DNA from: Flavobacteriales bacterium UBA1959
GTDB taxonomy: Bacteria > Bacteroidota > Bacteroidia > Flavobacteriales_D > Sanyastnellaceae
DNA length: 37,641 nt
Assembly: GCA_002336085.1 (NCBI GenBank)
Contig: DDEH01000006.1
Coordinates: 12,927 to 50,567 of the forward strand
Direction: 5' to 3'
Shown here: piece by piece, positions 29,869 to 37,641 of the stretch
How the letters are laid out: the number at the start of each line of letters is the position of its first letter
Position numbering within the stretch: position 1 is the stretch's first letter
Program-made: the position numbers and the translations under genes
The notes under the pieces: generated by a model
What the model was told of the DNA's origin: nothing
Seen by the model: the letters and a program-made list of their open reading frames with translations, nothing else
The model's database searches: none

Positions 29869-31113
29869 TTGGCTTATACTACCGACACTCCTTTGCGCTT
29901 GGGCATCCTTCGAGAAGGGAAAACGCCTCCTGATCAGCGTGTTCCTTTGACCCCTGACCAGTGCGTCCTGTTGCTTCAGCGATTCCCTGAATTGGACATT
30001 GCCGTCCAGCCCAGTCCTGTTCGCAGAATTCGAGATGCGGAGTACGCCTCTGCAGGTCTTACTCTTCAGGAGGACCTGGCAGATCGCGACGTTCTCATCG
30101 GAGTAAAAGAGGTCAATGCAGAGGATCTGATCGCTAATAAAACCTACCTGTTTTTTAGCCACACGCACAAGTTGCAGCCGTACAACGCAAACTTGCTCTC
30201 TGAGATATTGAGAAAGCGGGTCCGGCTCATTGACTACGAATTACTCAAGCGACCAAGTGGAAGACGAATTATTGGTTTTGGTCGCTGGGCCGGTTTGGTG
30301 GGAGCCTATAACGGCATCCGAGCATGGGGTCAACGCCATGAGACATTTTCCATTCCTCGAGCGATCGATTGCATGGATTTGAATGATATGCTTTCCACTG
30401 CTAAGGGAGTAACATTGCCGGAAAATATCCGCATTGTTCTTACCGGTCACGGACGTGTCGGTCAAGGGGCTAAAGAAGTATTGGACCACTTGAAAATCCG
30501 CTGTGTGCATCCGGACGACTTTTTGCGCATGGATTTCCCGGAGCCAGTATATACCCATTTGGACGTGAACGATTACAACTGCAGAATAGATGGGTCGGCT
30601 TTTGATATGGCTGACTTCATTTCGGAGCCGATGTTGTTTCAAAGCACCTTTAAGCCTTTTGCTCATCGCGGTGATTTGTTTATCGCAGGTCACTTTTGGG
30701 CGGAGGGTTCGCCCTTTTTATTCTCGCGCAAAGACATGCAACACCCGGATTGGAAACTCGGCGTGGTGGCAGACATTTCTTGTGACATTGACGGTCCTGT
30801 CGCTTCCACCATTCGACCGTCGACAATAGCAGAACCGCTTTATGGATATCACCCCGAAACTCAACAGGAATGCGCTATAAACGATTCCGAAGGTGTCACA
30901 GTTATGGCGGTGGATAATCTTCCTTGCGAACTTCCGCGCGATGCGTCCGATGGATTTGGTCAAGAATTGATGGAGCACGTTATACCCCTGCTCGTTTTGG
31001 GCGACGCAGATGGCATTTTGGACGGCGCCTCCGAAACCACTCTGGCTGGGGAACTCAACGCTCCTTTTGCATATTTAGAAGACTACGCCCGCAAAGGAGA
31101 AAAGGACGAATAG
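29869..31113 (+). CDS. Alanine/saccharopine dehydrogenase-like NAD(P) oxidoreductase
   Basis: A 414-residue cytoplasmic enzyme of the AlaDH/PNT and lysine-forming saccharopine dehydrogenase group. The N-terminus RLGILREGKTPPDQRVPLTPDQ is the family signature (residues 10-31 region), followed by GVKEVNAEDLIANKTYLFFSHTHKLQPYN, matching the K-E-x and F-S-H-T-x-K-x-Q blocks of saccharopine dehydrogenase. A Rossmann motif follows: VLTGHGRVGQGAKEVL. The C-terminal half carries VADISCDIDGPVASTIRPSTIAEPLYGY and VMAVDNLPCELPRDAS. The closest name is NAD-dependent saccharopine dehydrogenase (lysine-forming), but the exact substrate is uncertain. No ATG fits the 5' end: TTG 29869, 3 nt after TACTTTAC, is my choice, with TTG 29854 as alternative. 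Confidence 0.8.
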   Translation: MAYTTDTPLRLGILREGKTPPDQRVPLTPDQCVLLLQRFPELDIAVQPSPVRRIRDAEYASAGLTLQEDLADRDVLIGVKEVNAEDLIANKTYLFFSHTHKLQPYNANLLSEILRKRVRLIDYELLKRPSGRRIIGFGRWAGLVGAYNGIRAWGQRHETFSIPRAIDCMDLNDMLSTAKGVTLPENIRIVLTGHGRVGQGAKEVLDHLKIRCVHPDDFLRMDFPEPVYTHLDVNDYNCRIDGSAFDMADFISEPMLFQSTFKPFAHRGDLFIAGHFWAEGSPFLFSRKDMQHPDWKLGVVADISCDIDGPVASTIRPSTIAEPLYGYHPETQQECAINDSEGVTVMAVDNLPCELPRDASDGFGQELMEHVIPLLVLGDADGILDGASETTLAGELNAPFAYLEDYARKGEKDE

Positions 31114-31128
31114 CCCAATCCATTGGAT

Positions 31129-34023
31129 TCAACAATCCTCTCCAAAGCCTGCAAGCAATAGCAGTACATCGCTCACGCTGACTAAGCCGTCTCCATCAAT
31201 GTCAGCAACGCAATTTGAGACACATCCAAAGTCTCCAAGCAATATCAGTACATCGAGTACCTCGATTGCGCCATTGGCGTTTAGGTCTTCCGCACAGGTA
31301 GCAGTACCGCAGTCGGGCACTCCATCCCCGTCGGTATCCAAAATGCAGTTGCCGTCGCAATCGTAGCCTGCATTTGCAAACGCGCATGAGCCGTCATCAT
31401 CGGTTGCGTTGGCGTCGTAGTTGCACGCAGTAGCATCCGTGCAACCGTCAATGGTTGTTGTTTCCAAGCACAAGTCTTCAATCACCCAGTTTGCGTCGTA
31501 GTTTACTTCATTGGCTGCTCCGTATCCATTGTAAAGGACTACGGTCCAATCGCCAGATCCGCTCAAGTTCGCTTCAGATAAATCCACCGTAGCCGCATAT
31601 GTTCCGCCGGTGGATACAGCCCACGAATCAGGCCACACCGCTTGATAATTTCCAAGACTTGTGCAGCCCTCAGGTGAGCCATTGTAGCCTCCAAAGGATA
31701 TGCATTCACCGGATGGTGAGGTGATTGACATCGCCAAATCGGACGCCCAACTCCCAGTGTTGCCCATGTTGTCAAATTCGAGCTCAATAAAAATCGAGCT
31801 CAATGGCGCAAGGGAGGTTGCAGATTGGGTCAACGGTGCACTTGTTTCATTGCCGGCAAGGGTCGCTATTTGATTGCCTGTGAGCTCACAGGAACAAGGC
31901 TCTTGGAGAATACAGCTGCCATCATCGGTCGTTGCGCTTGGATCATAGTTGCAAGCGGTCTCGTCCGTACAACCACAATTTGGACACAAATTTTCGTCGA
32001 TGGTGAAATTTCCATTGGATATGTCAAAGAATACGTGGTTTGTCCCTTTGATTTTGATGCGCGCTGAAGATGAAAGGATATTGGGCAGGTTGACAGTTGC
32101 CGACCCGTTGTTTGCGATGTTTGTCGCAAGCGGGTATGGCCATGTGTACCCTCCATCCGTGGAAAGAAAGACATCGACTGTGGCGCAATTCACTCCACCT
32201 GCATTGGTCCCAGCAACGTCCCATGTGATTGTGGCATTGTCATCAGCATTTAGTGTCTCGCCGCCATTGGGAGCGTTTATGATGAATGGTCCTGACGAAC
32301 CATCAACGCTCATGGTCAGAAGGTCATCCGCAAATCCGCCTCCGTTCAATTGATTGTCTCGGACGGTGCACTTGAAGTTTAATTGGCGCGAATATGTGGG
32401 CAAATGCTCACCAATGGTAGTCGTTCCATTGACCAAGTCGGCGGCACGAGGGAATACTCGGGTCGGACTTGTTGACGACGGCCAAGACCTGAAAATGGGC
32501 TGATTTCCTGATGGATTCGTGAGGTCATTATCTCCTGAAGCAGTGGCCGGTCCGAGATCGTATTCTTCCCAATTGTACGTAACGATGCCGCCATCGGAAT
32601 CACCGCCTGCGGCAGTCAATTCGAAAGGTGTTGATGCAGGAATGACCAATCCATTGGTTCCTGCTTCCACGGTAGGCGGAGCGTTGCTTGTCGAAGAGAC
32701 AACAGCACATGAGTTTCCATTTCCATTGACTGTAAAAGCGATCATCTCATTGCAGCTGTGGTTGTGAAAATGGTCATCCGAATTGCTTTGGATGTTGGGC
32801 GAGCAAATTCCGGCATACCCCATAATGGTGCTCGCTGATCCAGGTTCATAAGCGGCTCCTGAAGACCGGTTGCAACTATTGTTTTGGGTGTGGTTTCCTC
32901 CAAATTGGTGTCCCATTTCGTGGCATACGTAGTCGATGTCAAAGGGGTCGCCTACTGGTGATCCTTGTCCCGTAACCCCGCCAGCTTTGCTGCTGCCACA
33001 AGGCGACTGGAGATAGGCGACTCCACCACCACCGGTCGAGAAAACGTGTCCGATATCATAGTTGGCTGATCCAATGACACTGTTGCAGGTACTGATGTTT
33101 TGGCCGAGCATGGTGCCACCATTGCTGTTGGTGTAAGGATCTGTTGACGCATTGAGAAAGATCAATTGATCGTTGTTATCTACGATGACCATGCGCACTG
33201 CTATGTCCCGTTCGAAGACACCGTTGACGCGGACCATGGACGTGTTCATTGCAGCGAGGACGCCACTGACGGTGCCGCCATGAAATTGCGCATATTCTCC
33301 TGTGCAGGCCAAGGCAAGCTTATACGTCCGCAATTCATCCCCATTCTCTGTTATGAGAGGAAGCGCTGGCGATGGGAATTGTTGAGAGCCCATTTGGATG
33401 GGTGTGTGATCTGAATTCTGTTCAGATAAGGTCGTTGAAGGGATTTTTTCTCCTGTGGCTAGCGCTGTGCAGCCATCCCACATTTTCGAAGTTCCTTTGA
33501 AAAAAGCCTCTCGCGTGTAACTGATATGCTTCTCTGGTGAAGCAGAATCGCGTATTGGATCAATGAATACTGTGCTGCCTTCTCTAAAGATCATCGCGTG
33601 GAATCCGTTTGGACTTAAATCAAAATGCGCTTGTAGAAGTGCATCGTCAACTCCCACGCCACGGTAGGATCGAATAGCAGGAAAACGGCTCTGTAGACTC
33701 GCTGATATAACAGGAGCCTCGACAACCCTGAAGTCAAAATTTTCACCGTTAGGAAAAGGAAGAGATAGGATTAACGTAGATTCATTTGCTCTGACCTGTC
33801 CGATCATCGGTGCGTTCTTTAAGATTATTCTCAATTCCGATTCATCGACAGTCAGCGCGCGAAAGGCTGCTACTTCGGTTGTTGCTTTTTGCTCAACGGA
33901 GAGCTCAGTGTCTTGCCAAAATGGAGGGGCTTGTGCTTGGGCAGTCCCGATGGAAAGAACGAGGATAAAAAGGCAACCAATCAATTGAATAATTTCCAGC
34001 GAACGGGATAAAGGCTGTTTCAT
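31129..34023 (-). CDS. Secreted M12-type (reprolysin-like) zinc metalloprotease with dockerin-like C-terminus
   Basis: A 964-residue exported protease. It has a signal peptide (LIGCLFILVLSIGTAQAQ), a propeptide to about residue 200, then the metzincin domain with zinc site HEMGHQFGGNH near residue 366-376 and Met-turn STIMGYAG. Downstream come an Ig/PKD-like region (PPTVEAGTNGLVIPASTPFELTA), a beta domain (NGGETLNADDNATITWDV), an ACNYDPSATTDDGSC Cys repeat near 690, a proprotein-convertase P-like domain (SIFIELEFDNMGNTGSWASDLAMSITSPSG) and a second Cys repeat near 870. The last 60 residues contain two dockerin-like calcium loops (DLNANGAIEVLDVLILLGDFG and DIDGDGLVSVSDVLLLLAGFG). No standard T9SS sorting domain is seen. 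Start ATG 34023; the frame is open further up but overlaps the neighbouring gene. Confidence 0.88.
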   Translation of the reverse strand: MKQPLSRSLEIIQLIGCLFILVLSIGTAQAQAPPFWQDTELSVEQKATTEVAAFRALTVDESELRIILKNAPMIGQVRANESTLILSLPFPNGENFDFRVVEAPVISASLQSRFPAIRSYRGVGVDDALLQAHFDLSPNGFHAMIFREGSTVFIDPIRDSASPEKHISYTREAFFKGTSKMWDGCTALATGEKIPSTTLSEQNSDHTPIQMGSQQFPSPALPLITENGDELRTYKLALACTGEYAQFHGGTVSGVLAAMNTSMVRVNGVFERDIAVRMVIVDNNDQLIFLNASTDPYTNSNGGTMLGQNISTCNSVIGSANYDIGHVFSTGGGGVAYLQSPCGSSKAGGVTGQGSPVGDPFDIDYVCHEMGHQFGGNHTQNNSCNRSSGAAYEPGSASTIMGYAGICSPNIQSNSDDHFHNHSCNEMIAFTVNGNGNSCAVVSSTSNAPPTVEAGTNGLVIPASTPFELTAAGGDSDGGIVTYNWEEYDLGPATASGDNDLTNPSGNQPIFRSWPSSTSPTRVFPRAADLVNGTTTIGEHLPTYSRQLNFKCTVRDNQLNGGGFADDLLTMSVDGSSGPFIINAPNGGETLNADDNATITWDVAGTNAGGVNCATVDVFLSTDGGYTWPYPLATNIANNGSATVNLPNILSSSARIKIKGTNHVFFDISNGNFTIDENLCPNCGCTDETACNYDPSATTDDGSCILQEPCSCELTGNQIATLAGNETSAPLTQSATSLAPLSSIFIELEFDNMGNTGSWASDLAMSITSPSGECISFGGYNGSPEGCTSLGNYQAVWPDSWAVSTGGTYAATVDLSEANLSGSGDWTVVLYNGYGAANEVNYDANWVIEDLCLETTTIDGCTDATACNYDANATDDDGSCAFANAGYDCDGNCILDTDGDGVPDCGTATCAEDLNANGAIEVLDVLILLGDFGCVSNCVADIDGDGLVSVSDVLLLLAGFGEDC

Positions 34024-34148
34024 GAGGATGGCAGATTTGGTTGAGCGTTTTCTCAATGTAAACAAATTCTCTTGCTTTTGTTGTTTTATTTCACTGGAGC
34101 AGTGGAGTGGACGTTGTCGATGGAACATCGGACGCAATCGATTACAGT
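34024..34148 (-). other. Gap between the CHU_C protein and metalloprotease genes
   Basis: 125 nt, AT-rich on the protease side. The best -7 look-alike is TACATTGA (minus strand), too far from the start to fit the leaderless pattern. A 5-bp hairpin CACTG/CAGTG lacks a T-run. I see no convincing terminator, so the two genes may share a transcript. Confidence 0.4.
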
Positions 34149-37085
34149 TCAGCGTATAAGCGATACTGTTCCTTGCTTCATCACTGGAAAACCAAGCTGG
34201 TCCCGGTAGGTGACTTGCCACAGGTACGTGCCATTTGGGGCGAAATGTGTTCCGGATTCGCTCTGTCCCAACCATGATTTGCTGGGGTCATCGGTAAACC
34301 AGAATAGTTCGCCCCAGCGGCTGTGGACTTCCATTTGATAGGATGTTACTCCCAGAGCGATGGGCTTCCAAACGTCGTTGAGAAAGTCACCATCTGGAGT
34401 GAATCCGCTGGGTGCATAGAAAATTGTTCCATTGACCACCACTTCGCCTTCAGCCGAAGCGATGCATCCCTGTGGGCTGATCACGGTTTGGACAATGTCA
34501 AATGTACCGCCATCGCTGAAGGTATATTCGCCATTGGCTGAACTCAAACTACCGCCATCTGAGAAATAATAATTGACCACAGTATTGGCCGCTGCGCTGG
34601 AAGTGATGGTAACATTTGGCGTGAGCAGTTCAACAATGTTGGGTTCTACATCAAATCCTGCCTGTGGGGCGGGGTAGACGGTTACGGCATCTTCGATGGG
34701 TATGGTAATGGTAGCAGGACAGTTGCCGAGACTGGTGGCTGTTACTTCGATGTCAAAGGCTCCCACCACGTCATATATGTGAACCGGAACATTCATGAGG
34801 CTTTCATAGCCGTCTCCGAATTCCCAGCTGTAGTCCATGGGCTCAGAAGGAGACGCATCCATGAAAATCACGCTGAGTGGCACGCAACCTGCGGATGGAA
34901 AGACATCCACATCAAAGGATGTGAGATCGGGTGGCGCTTCAACGTAGATTGAATCCAATGTTTCGGCAGTACAACCGATTTCACTCAGGGATAGCAGTAC
35001 ATTGTTCCATCCGGATTGGTTGAATCCCACATCGTTGATGTAAGCTCCGGCAACCGTTCCGGGGTTACTATTCTCAAACGACCATTGGAAGGTTGCTCCC
35101 GGAAATTGATTTCCTTGGGCAGCGAAGTCGAATGCATTGCCATCGAGGCATTGGGATGCCGGTGCATCAAACACAGGCGTCGGAACGTGCACGAGAAGTT
35201 CGTAATTGGCGCTCGACAAAAGGCACTCTAAACCTGTAAACGTAACCTCCAAGAAGTAGGCTCCGGCATCGTTCAATTCGGCATTGGAAAGTACAGCAGT
35301 GGGATCGTTGGAAGCAAATGCATTGGGCCCCGACCAGGAGTAGTTTGCCAAGGACTCTGCCAGTGGGTTGTCTAAAAATACAGGCACTTCGAGTGCCACG
35401 TCATCGCCTAAACAAGTCGTGCCAACGGGTTCAATCGCAACCGGCGGGCACACACCTGTTTGCACTTCCAACGTGGTTACTTCTTCCACTGGACATCCGT
35501 TGGCATCGAGCAGAGCACTTGCTCCATCATTGGTTTGGGTATTGCCGCTAATGTCTCCAAACCCATAGATGTTGGCCGCTCCCGTAAGTGTGCCATCGCA
35601 TTGCAACAGCAGGCAGTCATCTGTGAGTTGGACCTGAAAGCGATAAGAGATGCTGTCTTGTCCTGTGGCATCATTATTCAATGTGCCTCCGCTTGTTCCG
35701 TTGGCCGTCGCGCCAATGCGCACTTGCATCATTTGCTCATCTCCCAAGAATTCCCCTGGATCGTCACCAATTGCATCGGTCATCCAACCGGTTAGAGGGC
35801 CTGAATTCCAGACCAAGCTGCCTTCAACGAAATTGGTTCGAATGTCCAATGTATTGGTCACGTAGACTTCTGTAGCTGCATCAGATCCCAAGTTTTTAGC
35901 GACAACGGTATATTCCAATACATCTCCTGGTTCAGCAACGCCGCCGTTGAGGTCTTCGATATAGACTGTGGCGCGCAAGTCAGGTTCGTATACGTCAATG
36001 GATGAGGTAATGGCATGCACGGTGATGGATTCTCCGCCGGTGGTAACGCGAATCTCTGCATCTGTCGCATTGTTCGGCAAGAACTCATAAGCGGAGTTGT
36101 CCGGAATGAAAATATTGGCGTCATGCCCAAGGGTATTATTGAATGCCGGCACTCGCCAAGGATTCATAACGCCACCTGTGGAGTGTGTGCTGTTAAAGAC
36201 ATTGTCAATGTCATGTGTGGCGTCTTCGATGTAGTTGAATGCGCCCGTGCCATCAAAGCCGAGTTGGTCACCAGTGGATCCACGGTCGCCGTCGTAGGCA
36301 ACAACGCCAAGTTTTAGGTCCACGGGTCCAAATGGAGGAGTCAAAAAACCAGAAATGGGAACGTCAACTGTACTGTTATCCCCGCCACCGCCACCGCCCC
36401 AGCTGTAAGTAATCATTGCAAGGCCATCGAAAACGGTCAGGTTGCGCATGGGTTCCGCTGCATCGGCATAAACGAGAATAAGAACCCACCCCCCCCAAGA
36501 ACTGTCATCTTGATCAGCGACTACATTGGCAATCGTATATCTGGCATTGACAGGATTGTTTGCAGCCCAATCGGTGATGTCTGCAAAGCAGCAATAATTG
36601 TCAACGTTTGACGCATCAAAATCTATGGTTCCTTCAGCGAATACATCGATGTAAGGATCGTCATTGGCAGCTTTAATTTTGACCTGATCTTTCAGTGTTT
36701 CGTTCGCCACAAACCCGTTGCCCAGACGGCCTGCCCAGTAGAGCCCTGCAAAACTTATCTCAGCACAAATTCCGAGTGACAAGCTGTCTGAAGAAGAACT
36801 CCAAGTCTCAGAATCTGTATCCGAGTTGAAGTAGACCATGTTGTGGTCGTTGTTGTTGTCTTGAGGGAATCCAGTAATCGGTAGGGCATTTTGAGCCTGT
36901 ACGCACTGATTTCCCGTGCCACAGTAAAGGCTAGTGTTGGCGAGGAACTGAATGCCCCCGTTTTGCTGTGTCTGATAGCGTATTCCAAAGTCTTCTACTA
37001 CCTGCGTATGCAGGATATTCGCTCCTGCAAGACTTAGCAGCAAGACCAAGCAATAAGCCTTTGAAAAATGGATCAGTTCGTTCAT
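34149..37085 (-). CDS. Large surface protein with gliding-motility-associated (type B T9SS, CHU_C) C-terminal domain
   Basis: A 978-residue cell-surface protein. Signal peptide (AYCLVLLLSLAGANILHTQ), then an N-terminal beta-rich domain to about 330 with a Gly run (SWGGGGGGDNST) and a GFDGTGAFNYIEDATHDIDNVFNS segment. Next come a DUF11-type repeat (PDLRATVYIEDLNGGVAEPGDVLEYTVVAKNLGSDAATEVYVTN), Ig-like repeats (CLGDDVALEVPVF...YSWSGPNAF), and PKD domains (PLSVIFMDASPSEPMDYSWEFGDG). The type B sorting domain closes the protein: YAPSGFTPDGDFLNDVWKPI ... YQMEVHSRWGELFW ... APNGTYLWQVTYRDQLG...KQGTVSLIR. Such proteins are exported by T9SS and act as adhesins or structural surface proteins. ATG 37085 is chosen over GTG 37103. 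It contains a G8 tract. Confidence 0.93.
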   Translation of the reverse strand: MNELIHFSKAYCLVLLLSLAGANILHTQVVEDFGIRYQTQQNGGIQFLANTSLYCGTGNQCVQAQNALPITGFPQDNNNDHNMVYFNSDTDSETWSSSSDSLSLGICAEISFAGLYWAGRLGNGFVANETLKDQVKIKAANDDPYIDVFAEGTIDFDASNVDNYCCFADITDWAANNPVNARYTIANVVADQDDSSWGGWVLILVYADAAEPMRNLTVFDGLAMITYSWGGGGGGDNSTVDVPISGFLTPPFGPVDLKLGVVAYDGDRGSTGDQLGFDGTGAFNYIEDATHDIDNVFNSTHSTGGVMNPWRVPAFNNTLGHDANIFIPDNSAYEFLPNNATDAEIRVTTGGESITVHAITSSIDVYEPDLRATVYIEDLNGGVAEPGDVLEYTVVAKNLGSDAATEVYVTNTLDIRTNFVEGSLVWNSGPLTGWMTDAIGDDPGEFLGDEQMMQVRIGATANGTSGGTLNNDATGQDSISYRFQVQLTDDCLLLQCDGTLTGAANIYGFGDISGNTQTNDGASALLDANGCPVEEVTTLEVQTGVCPPVAIEPVGTTCLGDDVALEVPVFLDNPLAESLANYSWSGPNAFASNDPTAVLSNAELNDAGAYFLEVTFTGLECLLSSANYELLVHVPTPVFDAPASQCLDGNAFDFAAQGNQFPGATFQWSFENSNPGTVAGAYINDVGFNQSGWNNVLLSLSEIGCTAETLDSIYVEAPPDLTSFDVDVFPSAGCVPLSVIFMDASPSEPMDYSWEFGDGYESLMNVPVHIYDVVGAFDIEVTATSLGNCPATITIPIEDAVTVYPAPQAGFDVEPNIVELLTPNVTITSSAAANTVVNYYFSDGGSLSSANGEYTFSDGGTFDIVQTVISPQGCIASAEGEVVVNGTIFYAPSGFTPDGDFLNDVWKPIALGVTSYQMEVHSRWGELFWFTDDPSKSWLGQSESGTHFAPNGTYLWQVTYRDQLGFPVMKQGTVSLIR
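36489..36496 (-). repeat. G8 homopolymer in the CHU_C surface-protein gene
   Basis: Eight consecutive C on the plus strand, G8 in the coding strand (codons for W-G-G-W around residue 200). A +1 or -1 change would truncate the protein before its sorting domain. Just downstream, repeated GGT/GGC Gly codons near 36387-36400 make another slippage-prone run. Confidence 0.95.
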
Positions 37086-37150
37086 CAACACATGTCTAAC
37101 CACAAAAGTCGGTCTTGGGTTGTCTTGTTTTGCATATTTTTAAAAATCAG

Positions 37151-37184
37151 TTGGATGCAATGCGCCTCGCTTTGCTTACTTTTG
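37151..37184 (+). promoter_or_regulatory. Promoter of tmRNA
   Basis: TTG at 37151-37153, a 23-nt spacer and TACTTTTG at 37177-37184, a perfect TAnnTTTG. The predicted start near 37190 leaves about 50 nt of 5' leader to be removed by RNase P, as expected for pre-tmRNA. The rest of the 156-nt gap shared with the CHU_C gene shows no gene. Confidence 0.55.
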
Positions 37185-37241
37185 ATGTTCGCTTAGCGGT
37201 TTGTATTCAATCAAATTAATAATGCGAGTTCTTTGATTTAT

Positions 37242-37641
37242 GGGGCCGATTTTGGATTTGACAGCAAGATGATAAATCGGGTAAGCATGTCGAGCACTTG
37301 TTAGCACAGCTCGTAAAACTAGAACTTTCAAGTCAGAAATGACAACAATTCCTACGCGCTCGCAGCATAATCGACTTAGTCGATTCGCCTAATTCACGTC
37401 ACTAAGTGACTGAACGAGCTATCCCGAAGCAACGTACGGACCCTTCCGCAGCTTCAATGGGGTATCAGGCAAATGGGACTAGTTAAGGGTGTGTCCTACG
37501 CCCGGCGCGAAATTTATTGGGCTAAGCCGCTAGGTGGGTTGTCTGTGATCAGCCTCCGGTCGAAAATTAATTGCAGAATAAACATGTAGAAAGCACGAGT
37601 TGTCCTTGTTTGGACGCGGGTTCGACTCCCGCCGGCTCCAC
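37242..37641 (+). ncRNA. ssrA: Transfer-messenger RNA (tmRNA, SsrA)
   Basis: Rescues stalled ribosomes and tags the nascent peptide for degradation. The 5' end GGGGCCG pairs with CGGCTCC at 37633-37639 (one G-U) to form the acceptor stem, and the T arm GCGGGTTCGACTCCCGC is at 37616-37632. GCATGTCGAGC and CTCGTAAAA near the 5' end and AACATGTAGAAAGC near the 3' end are the conserved tmRNA signatures. Length is 400 nt to the window edge. The window stops at the first C of what is probably CCA, so the 3' end may lack one or two bases. It is a one-piece (not permuted) gene, divergent from the CHU_C gene. Confidence 0.96.
37335..37370 (+). other. tmRNA proteolysis-tag reading frame
   Basis: Reading back from TAA (37368-37370) gives RNDNNSYALAA. 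The last five residues, YALAA, are the classical degradation signal. The stretch AAGTC immediately before AGA aligns with TAGTC before the GCA resume codon of E. coli tmRNA, including A at -4, and places the first codon at AGA (Arg). The C-terminal part is certain; the first residue is inferred. Confidence 0.75.

Noticed and set aside
30241..30693. 150-codon antisense frame in the saccharopine-dehydrogenase-like gene
   Set aside because: Covered by conserved Rossmann-fold coding sequence; no protein-like features.
34024..34275. 84-codon extension of the metalloprotease upstream of its signal peptide
   Set aside because: It runs into the end of the CHU_C gene and would bury the signal peptide; ATG 34023 gives a normal secreted N-terminus.
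37607..37641. Apparent tRNA 3' half (T arm and acceptor)
   Set aside because: It pairs with the 5' end at 37242 as the tRNA-like domain of tmRNA and is not a separate tRNA.

Overview
The window comes from a member of the Bacteroidota, most likely a marine Flavobacteriales lineage of the Cryomorphaceae/Schleiferiaceae type. The evidence is the set of type IX secretion (T9SS) substrates with type A and type B (CHU_C, gliding-motility-associated) C-terminal domains, ACNYD-type Cys repeats, a fused alpha/beta 2-oxoacid dehydrogenase E1, bacillithiol genes (BshC, YtxJ), and promoter -7 elements of the Bacteroidota form TAnnTTTG. The species is not identifiable from the sequence alone. I see no insertion sequence, prophage, CRISPR array, rRNA or tRNA gene, and the region reads as compact core chromosome.

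Layout. 1-3.5 kb: BshC, a HAD phosphatase, RuvX/YqgF and a GT9 heptosyltransferase-like enzyme, followed on the opposite strand by a probable SRP RNA. 3.6-7.2 kb: a small secreted protein, the beta clamp DnaN, a rhomboid protease and a SirB1/transglutaminase-like protein. 7.1-9.3 kb: a two-gene surface-polysaccharide unit (DegT aminotransferase, then sugar-phosphate transferase) and a rhodanese. 9.4-12.5 kb: envelope genes on the minus strand (S41 protease, DUF1573 lipoprotein, DUF3108 protein), with a terminator-like hairpin inside the DUF3108 signal-peptide codons. 12.5-14.2 kb: a trypsin-like T9SS protease. 14.3-18.4 kb: a tight minus-strand operon ytxJ, pRiA4b ORF-3-like, miaA, mutS2. 18.4-26 kb: a TPR membrane protein, a small membrane protein, the fused E1, a COG2509 flavoprotein, an outer-membrane TSP3 protein and an amino-acid-oxidase-like flavoprotein. 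26-31.1 kb: a 1019-residue TPR/coiled-coil secreted protein translationally coupled to a TonB-like protein, then an alanine/saccharopine-dehydrogenase-like enzyme. 31.1-37.1 kb: a secreted M12-type metalloprotease and a CHU_C surface protein. The window ends at tmRNA (ssrA).

Genome style. Genes alternate between divergent and convergent pairs with very short gaps. At many divergent starts a TAnnTT(T/C)G-like box lies 3-7 nt (most often 4) before the start codon, which implies leaderless or nearly leaderless transcripts. The same rule helps choose several start codons.

Best candidates for something undescribed: the TPR/coiled-coil plus TonB-like pair (25962-29788), the leaderless promoter rule, the intragenic terminator at 10184-10213, the predicted arginine resume codon in tmRNA, and the dockerin-like C-terminus of the metalloprotease.
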